From Rheum nobile (lineage: Eukaryota; Streptophyta; Magnoliopsida; Caryophyllales; Polygonaceae), in NCBI GenBank assembly GCA_027886185.1, contig WOAB01000226.1, positions 3,472,001 through 3,536,000 of the forward strand: a DNA stretch of 64,000 bases, in the 5' to 3' direction. The position numbers and the translations under genes were made by a program. Below, one piece after another: positions 57,314 to 64,000 of the stretch; position 1 is the first letter of the stretch; each line of letters begins with the position of its first letter. Under the pieces are notes generated by a model that made no database searches, was not told the DNA's origin, and saw only the letters and a list, made by a program, of their open reading frames with translations.

Positions 57314-57950
57314 AATGAAATAAGTATTGAATATAAAAAATAGGTATTGCATTTAGAAACTGTTGGTATTTTAGAAATTTTTGTATCTTATATTTGATTC
57401 TAGAATTTTTATAAAAATTAGGTATTGAAATTTATATTTATGTTACAAAAATTGAATTTGAATTTAGGTATTGAATTTGAATTTAGGTATTGAATTTTAT
57501 AATTTTTTGGATATTATATTTGATACTAGAATTGAAAATTGTATTTACAAAATTGAGATATTGAATTTTGGATTTTAGTTATAAGAATTGAACTTGAATT
57601 TAGAAAAACAAAGGATATTATATTTGATTTGTTCGATGTATTTGCTGGCGTTGAATTTAGGATATGAAACTGAATTTGAAAATTTTACATATTAAATCTA
57701 AATTTGGAAATTAAGGAATTTATGTTTTTATTAAATTGGGATTGAATTTAAGGAATTATATTTGAAATTAGCAAATTAAGATGACAAATTAGGTTTATAT
57801 TTGAAATTGAAATATAATTTAGGTATTGAATTATGAAATTTATATTATAATGTTGTAGTTGTTTCTGAATTGAAAATTTTGATTAATATGTTATAAAAAG
57901 GCTTTACAAGCATCAATGATGTATGTGAGACGGCCCTGACGTGGGTCCTG
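57314..57950. other. low-complexity AT-rich DNA
   Basis: Dominated by recurring 'attgaatttgaatttaggta'-like strings of varying length; no coding. Confidence 0.5.
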
Positions 57951-57969
57951 TCAGCTGGCGCGGATGAAT

Positions 57970-58068
57970 CCGGTCACAGTATTGTGCAAGAATGCACATG
58001 GTGCAAGAATACACCATGTGCATTCTTGCATAACGCACGTGCGTTCTTGCACAGTGTACGTGGACTAA
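57970..58068. repeat. palindromic word array (GTGCAAGAATGCAC type)
   Basis: gtgcaagaatgcac, gtgcaagaatacac, gtgcattcttgca and cgcacgtgcgttcttgcac follow in about 80 bp; direct and inverted copies alternate, so the stretch can fold. Confidence 0.7.
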
Positions 58069-58180
58069 TAGAATAAAATAACAGCTCGTGCCCCTGCAGC
58101 CTAAAAGCTAATAGAATAAGATGGGATCTCGTGCCTCTGCGACCCGTAGGCTAATAGAATAAAATGACAGCTCCGTGCAC
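58066..58180. repeat. three tandem copies of a ~45-bp unit
   Basis: ctaatagaataaaataacag, then ctcgtgcccctgc, repeated at about 58108 and 58150 with small changes. Confidence 0.7.
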
Positions 58181-58685
58181 TTGTTCTTTGGTCGAGCTTA
58201 TTGTTTCGCCTTGATATGCAAATTCCTTGAACAAACTCTGTAAGACTTGTTGCGTGCCCCTAATATCGATCATAGTCGTTGTTGAATCATCTCATGCCCC
58301 GGACCGATCGGATCCTCCATGGTTAATCCTGTCCATGTTGCTTTCTTGTCAAGGTTACGTGCCACATCATCAACTCTTGAACACAAATCTGGAATTCTTT
58401 CAATTGTTAATTGCCTTTCACCACCTTAGCGCTTCTTCCAGCACTTCCTCCAGAAAAAAACTAGTCCACCACTTGAACTCCAGGTAGTGATTTGCACACT
58501 TTTCAATAATACATCTCTTAATTCTTTCCGCCTATTGCCCGTCACTAATTTTTCTCTTGTAATTCTAGGCCCAACATACGAGAGTTGAGACCTAGGCCCA
58601 CCGAATGAGATTTGCCCCATTCCAATTTCATTTACACGGTTGCAGCAATTTGTACTGGCCCACCCCCCTCGTTAACCTCGCAACA
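58181..58685. other. no recognised feature
   Basis: Mixed-composition DNA with short open frames on both strands and no motif I recognise; it may be decayed internal sequence of the gypsy remnant to its right. Confidence 0.3.
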
Positions 58686-59285
58686 TCATCGTCTCGCAGA
58701 CAAACTGTAATTTACGACAGCAGGATGACACGGGCTTGCCTCGTTACTCGTTAGTGAAACGGAGCTCGTGAAAGCGACTCGAGGCGGCGCTACGTACTGC
58801 GATCGATGGATGACGAGTGACGTCGGAACGACGTCGGCTGGGTCGTCGTGTCTTAACCAAGATTTATCGCGGCTGAACAAGAAACAGTCACCGCAGTCCG
58901 GCGTCACTGCGATTTTGCCTCGCCTTTCCGAGATCACCCCCGGGCCACCAACGGCGTTGAACGACGGAACGAGGTAGGAAGAGATCAGCGGAGGCGTCGC
59001 TTTCAGTTCTTTCTCCGACCGGATCCAACCGCGTCTTCCATCCATCGTCGTTATTCGATCCCCACGAACGGCGCCAAAAGTGGTAGCATGAATTTATACC
59101 ACAATAAATATTGATAACGACGACGAGAATCCGTAACTCCGACGATCTTCGATATCCTCCGATCATCTCTCCGTAGCCCTGCAAGCATAGAAAAAAACCA
59201 AAGGACAGGGCTTTCTCTCCCGAAAGACCCTCCGACGCTCAAGTCACATCTTCTTTCATAGATATGGAGGCTGAGATTTTTTAGA
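58686..59285 (-). mobile_element. gypsy (Tat/Retand-like) LTR end and primer-site remnant
   Basis: On the minus strand tgacttgagcgtcggagggt, a string common near the 3' end of plant Tat-type LTRs, is at ~59227-59246, and ttttggcgccgttcgtgggg, a tRNA-type primer site, is at ~59055-59075. The LTR part is ~200 bp, so it is 5'-truncated. The minus-strand frame at 58686-59045 after the primer site is likely decayed internal sequence. Confidence 0.55.
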
Positions 59286-60374
59286 ATGAGAATTCAATAT
59301 CATGCTAAGGTTAGGATTACCTTTTTTTTATAGTAGATGCACATTAAATGGTAATGAGTCTCTCTTCTCTTTAATGAGTCTCTTAATTAATTTTTTTCTC
59401 TAATACCATTAATTAAATAATAATAATAAAAATAAATAAAATATTTACCTCCACAATCATGTTGTCTTTTTTATTTTGTAAAGATAATATGGTTAATATG
59501 ACATAATTAAATCATCTCATTTGTAACTCTTCCTAAAGTTAATTATATGTTATTATAATTAACAATTATTTTTACAAAACTCAAGATCTATACCAAGAAA
59601 AAAAAAAGTACGAAAGTTATTAATTGACAATTTATCATTTTATAAAGGCAAATATTCATTCCTGATTCAAGTCTCTATTTGTATTATACAATGGCGAGCT
59701 TATATGAAAATTGACAATACAACCTAAAAATCCCATTAATAATCTACTCCATAAGTAATGGGTTTCAATTTTTTTCTTCTAATGTTTGTTTTATACATGT
59801 TTATGGTGTTTATTATATATAAATTTGACTTACATCATTTTAAATTTACTTTTTTATTTACATTAGCAAACTACATATGTATAATGTAGGCGAACTAACA
59901 TGATTATTGCAATTGTAAGATTCGTATTTGTGTAAATATACTATCCGATTAACATGCATTGTAGTATTTTTAATTGATTTACTAAAAATTATGATTATCA
60001 TTAATTTTTAAACGTATTAGATGGTTTAACATACTATATATATAGATCAAATGTAGGTCTTTTATTGGAAAGTATGCATTGTATTATTTTATTTGTTTAA
60101 ATAACAATTGTAATTATCATTTTCGTTCTTAGATATATTAGATGGGATATTAATTATCTAAAAACATTTCATATAGAATGAACATTAATTGTGAAGTACC
60201 TATTCCATAATATATTTACTACGTGTTGCGCAAAACTAATTTTCCAATCTTCTACATTTATTAAATATGCGAATAATATTATTTTCTTTGATGAAGTGTA
60301 GGAAATTTTTTATACTCCGTATAATGATTAAAGTGTAATGTATTTTATATTTATCAAATAATTAGTTTTTTTTG
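59286..60374. other. AT-rich, no gene recognised
   Basis: Non-coding. At 60313-60336 lies tactccgtataatgattaaa-type sequence whose reverse complement forms the spacer between the two repeats that follow. Confidence 0.4.
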
Positions 60375-61532
60375 TAAAATGGCTGAGAATTGGTAATAAC
60401 ATAATCTATAATCTAGGTTGAGTTGTATATATATATGTTACATTCATTTTATTCATGACAAAATTGAATTCATAGTATACAGTGATGATAATAGTATAGA
60501 AATAAAAAACCACAAAATACCAAATATAAAGAATAATATGATAGGGTGTAAAATATATACATCTTCAGACTGTTTAAATGACAAATATAATACGCCATAA
60601 TACTATAGCTACTTGAATAAACCCAACCATCTAGCTTTACATATAAACTTTTTTAAGGTCTATCCCTCATCTTTTCTTTCATACAAACGTCTATATTTTG
60701 TACTTTAACGCAATGTCTCATTTATAGGAAGCTCATATGTATACATAGGAACATCCAATTCAATTCAATTACTCGTCGATTAATGGTTTCATGGTTACAA
60801 TTCTATTTAAGTGCTTATGTCGGTTCATTTCCAAGTAGTTTAAACGAAACGACTAAAATCATTATCATCATATATTTAGCAGCTAATATTCCCAATAGAG
60901 TTCTTAAAACTTGATCATTAATACAAATCGACCCTTCCATTACACTTTAATCATTATACGGAGTATAAAATGGTTGAGAATTGGTAATAACATAATCTAT
61001 AATCTAGGTTGAGTTGTATATATATATGTTACATTCATTTTATTCATGACAAAATTGAATTCATAGTATACAGTGATGATAATAGTATAGAAATAAAAAA
61101 CCACAAAATACCAAATGTAAAGAATAATATGATAGGGTGTAAAATATATACATCTTCAGACTGTTTAAATGACAAATATAATACGCCATAATACTATAGC
61201 TACTTGAATAAACCCAACCATCTAGCTTTACATATAAACTTTTTTAAGGTCTATCCCTCGTCTTTTCTTTCATACAAACGTCTATATTTTGTACTTTAAC
61301 GCAATGTCTCATTTATAGGAAGCTCATATGTATACATAGGAACATCCAATTCAATTCAATTACTCGTCGATTAATGGTTTCATGGTTACAATTCTATTTA
61401 AGTGCTTATGTCGGTTCATTTCCAAGTAGTTTAAACGAAACGACTAAAATCATTATCATCATATATTTAGCAGCTAATATTCCCAATAGAGTTCTTAAAA
61501 CTTGATCATTAATACAAATCGACCCTTCCATT
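60375..61532. repeat. tandem duplication of a 567-bp segment
   Basis: 60375-60941 and 60966-61532 are direct copies, same length, with only about three substitutions seen by eye (for example ggctgag/ggttgag, ctcatc/ctcgtc). A 24-bp spacer (60942-60965) is the reverse complement of 60313-60336. Each copy has the same 60-codon frame without a good start; I do not treat it as a gene. The near-identity indicates a recent event. Confidence 0.95.
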
Positions 61533-62926
61533 CTACGAAAAGAATACATGCTTTGTTACAATTCTTTTATTATACATACTTCGCAGGTTAACGCTTTTAT
61601 TATACAATACTTCGTATTGTTTATTTTCTAGTCTAGTTGATCTAGATAAGCTAAAAGTTGAGAGGATGTTTCAATTATTATGAATTTCATACTTTACTGC
61701 TTGATATCTTGATAATGTTGACACTAATTTAGCAGTCTCATAAATGGCCATTGCCGCTCAAAAAAATAAATAATTGGCCATTGACTCATACAATCAACCG
61801 TCGTTCGCTCATATAATTGAACAGTCGATATTATGAATGTGTGTTTTAGCTACTTTTATTCCATTGACGTTTATTGCCAATTCAACCTTTTCATTTCATG
61901 GATATTTATTGCGCGTTATTTGTAAGGGAAAACAACAATCGAAATTCAAGAGGCCTTGTTGTTGTTGTTTTTCAATTTCTTATTGCTTGCTTAATGTGAA
62001 TTGCAGGCAATGAAAAATTAGTATAAATATGGTCATTAATTAGTAAGTTTTAATGTATATCAGTAGATATTATGATTTATAAAGGAAAAAACACTACGTT
62101 GCGCCTACTTGACGTTTAATATTTTTCTCAAAATTTTAATGGAGTTTCTATAATTTTAGGTTAAAATTTTCTCACAATCTCAATGTCTTTTTTTATTTAT
62201 TTATTTTAAAAAGTCAAAATTTTAATTGAGTTTCTTTAATATTAGGTCAAAGTTTTCTCAAAATCTCAATTGGCTTTTTATTTATTTTAAAAATATATAT
62301 TACTAAATGTATGAACATTACTAAATAATTTTATTTTATATGTTTATAAAATTATCATAATCTTCATTCTAATTTCTATGATAAATTTATGAGTTAGCAT
62401 TAAATGATCTAGAATGCTAACTTTTAAATATAAATAGAAGATTGTTTGCTAACCCCAATAGAAACATAAAGCTGTAAATGTGCTATTTCAATTTTCAATG
62501 ATAGCCTACTAATGTCTACACTATCCCTCACCTTCCTCCAGCCTGCAAATGTCCCAATTCCCCGTCTCCATCCTTCGATCCTCAACCAAATCCCTTCTCT
62601 TTCACCGCCTTTGTGACTCGAACTCCACCCACGAACCCAAACCCTATAAAATGCCAAGATCTGCAAGTCCAAGGAAAGGCTACCAGACCTAGATCTAGAG
62701 TCTTACTCAAGCGGCTCTCGACCTCTGTCATCTTGATATGGAGTCTTGGTCCGAATCCAATGCACTGAAGAGGAATATGCATTTAATTTTGAAATTGGGG
62801 ACAAAGGTGATGATGGGGGCGTCGACGCTGTTAGGGGAGTGAGATGCGCTTCTGTGTCTTTCATGGCTACTATGCGTCTTCGATCGGGTTGTGGTGATGG
62901 TTTTCATCGTTTTTCAATCTCTTCCA
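61533..62926. other. no recognised gene
   Basis: AT-rich to ~62420, then mixed composition with short open frames on both strands (62424-62931) lacking any family motif. The right end is the insertion border of the LTR at 62927. Confidence 0.4.
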
Positions 62927-64000
62927 TGTAACACCCCCAAATCGTAACCCATTTGGAAATGTATTACCGCCAGTGACCTCGGTTTCCACACCGAAGCCAC
63001 CCCAGGCTTTACCGGTTTAAATAAACACCAAAATCTTTGGTTAAAACATATGTCTGGGGATTACATCCCAATCCCCATAGGACAAAACAGAGTAATCAGC
63101 GAAAGTCTTTGTAAAACATAAATACAAGGGTCTTGATTGTAATGATCACCCGCCAAGGATCGCAACCTGATAAATCCATTAAAACACCGTTTGCTTTTAT
63201 AGTCGTTCTAGCCTTTGTTTCTCGGATTCCTATCTGATGTGCCGAATCAAACGGATGACACCAGCCAACCATGCGGAGAACAATTACGGTTGGTTAGTCT
63301 AATGAAAGACTACGCAATGGTACAAAGCAGAGTGGTTCAAAGTAGTCGTATTAGGTTAGACTCATTGTTTCTCGAATTAAAACCGATGACGATAGTCAAC
63401 CACCATACTCCTACTGGAATATATCAAGCAACATGATCAAGAGAAGATTCTGAAAGACCGAGTCTTACAACAATCAACCCAAAAGAATACTCCAACGAAA
63501 TGAGCCTTATCGGAAACATGACAAATGTTGGGGAACATTAATTAATCATACAAGCGTTCAATAACGACTTGATGTTTCGGTTCACGACCAACCTCACCGC
63601 TTAATGCGAATCCAGATTGGAAAGAGAACGGTACTCTGATCAAAGTCAAGACGAGCTTTCCTAGCTGCACTATTCCCTAGGTGCACTACTCGTCTGAGGT
63701 ATATTAATCATGTGCTACGACGGCACTTATCTTATTTAATTCCAAAACGCGCATCACGTTATAGGCTTTTAAATATATGTTTCGCCATGAGGGACATATA
63801 TTGAGTATATGTTTCGCCATGAGGGACATATAGGACATATGTTTCGCCATGAGGGACATATAAGACATATGTTTTGCCATGAGGGACATACCCCTAAAGG
63901 GACGTATCCCAAGATTTGTAGCACCAGCTAAGTGCCACCATCTCTATACCCGAGTATAGAGATCGGTCATGACCCACCAAATGGTTTTTGGGTTTATCAC
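62927..64000 (-). mobile_element. LTR (gypsy type), same family as 29335-31907, cut by window end
   Basis: It starts tgtaacaccccc, the complement of the 3' end of the other LTR, and continues with tgtattaccgccagtgacct and cggtttccacaccgaagcca, then the mirrored cagattggaaagagaacg block. Several hundred bases match the other LTR in reverse orientation. Whether it is a solo LTR or the end of a complete element lying further right cannot be decided here. Confidence 0.85.
63770..63895. repeat. minisatellite inside the LTR, four ~30-bp units
   Basis: Four copies of atatgtttcgccatgaggga followed by catata and a short spacer. The related LTR at 29335-31907 does not show this array, so it is a copy-specific expansion. 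Confidence 0.85.

Noticed and set aside
60418..61191. Duplicated 60-residue protein
   Set aside because: The frame begins without ATG and is conserved only because the DNA was recently duplicated.

Overview
The window is nuclear DNA of a flowering plant, probably a eudicot. Evidence: one gene with canonical GT-AG introns encoding a plant-type DUF676 esterase, and otherwise almost continuous plant transposable elements (MULE, hAT, CACTA, PIF/Harbinger, Ty1/copia, Ty3/gypsy, and a 5S-bearing Cassandra-type LTR). There is no operon structure. I cannot name the species.

Left part (1-12,060). One apparently intact gene lies on the minus strand: a 10-exon, 368-residue alpha/beta-hydrolase (ROG1/DUF676 serine esterase), 11,825 down to 2,619. 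Its last intron holds a 4.5-kb fold-back element, so the final 23 codons lie more than 5 kb from exon 9. Intron 2 holds a hAT element with an exact 8-bp target duplication. Another hAT-like element lies at 897-1471.

Middle-left (12,690-20,785). Remains of a large autonomous-type Mutator-like element carry two convergent genes: a plant mobile domain (PMD) gene on the plus strand and a FAR1-MULE-SWIM-OTU transposase on the minus strand. Both are broken by stops. The transposase is further split by a 1.4-kb solo LTR that can be excised on paper with its 5-bp duplication to restore frame. The 5' end is lost in copia debris.

Centre (20,771-55,880). Two Ty1/copia relics. The second is the matrix for a nested stack, shown by its protease-integrase-RT-RNase H reading resuming after each insertion: a MULE-type MITE (23,123-23,663); a 17.4-kb Athila-like LTR element (24,444-41,819); a Cassandra-type 5S LTR (42,341-42,599); two gypsy-derived elements whose LTRs face each other in inverted orientation (43,500-47,434 and 47,547-48,755); and a 6.8-kb CACTA element (48,921-55,698). 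The Athila-like element contains two MITEs (one per LTR, in opposite orientation), a 7.1-kb insertion with fragments of a metallophosphoesterase gene and an APS-kinase gene, a 2.6-kb solo LTR, and a 2.9-kb Harbinger-type element. The CACTA element contains an AAA-ATPase gene fragment and a nested MULE.

Right part (55,880-64,000). Another MULE terminus with palindromic 'words', a GC-rich unassigned ORF, a gypsy LTR/PBS remnant, a 567-bp near-identical tandem duplication, and a minus-strand LTR of the same family as the 29.3-31.9 kb solo LTR, running off the window.

The most interesting theme is that several unrelated elements carry arrays of short self-complementary GC-rich words. Each array has its own word. 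At three MULE-like ends the array follows a pair of 12-13-bp repeats about 22-24 bp apart. The second most interesting is the pair of inverted-LTR elements, each flanked by an exact 5-bp target duplication.
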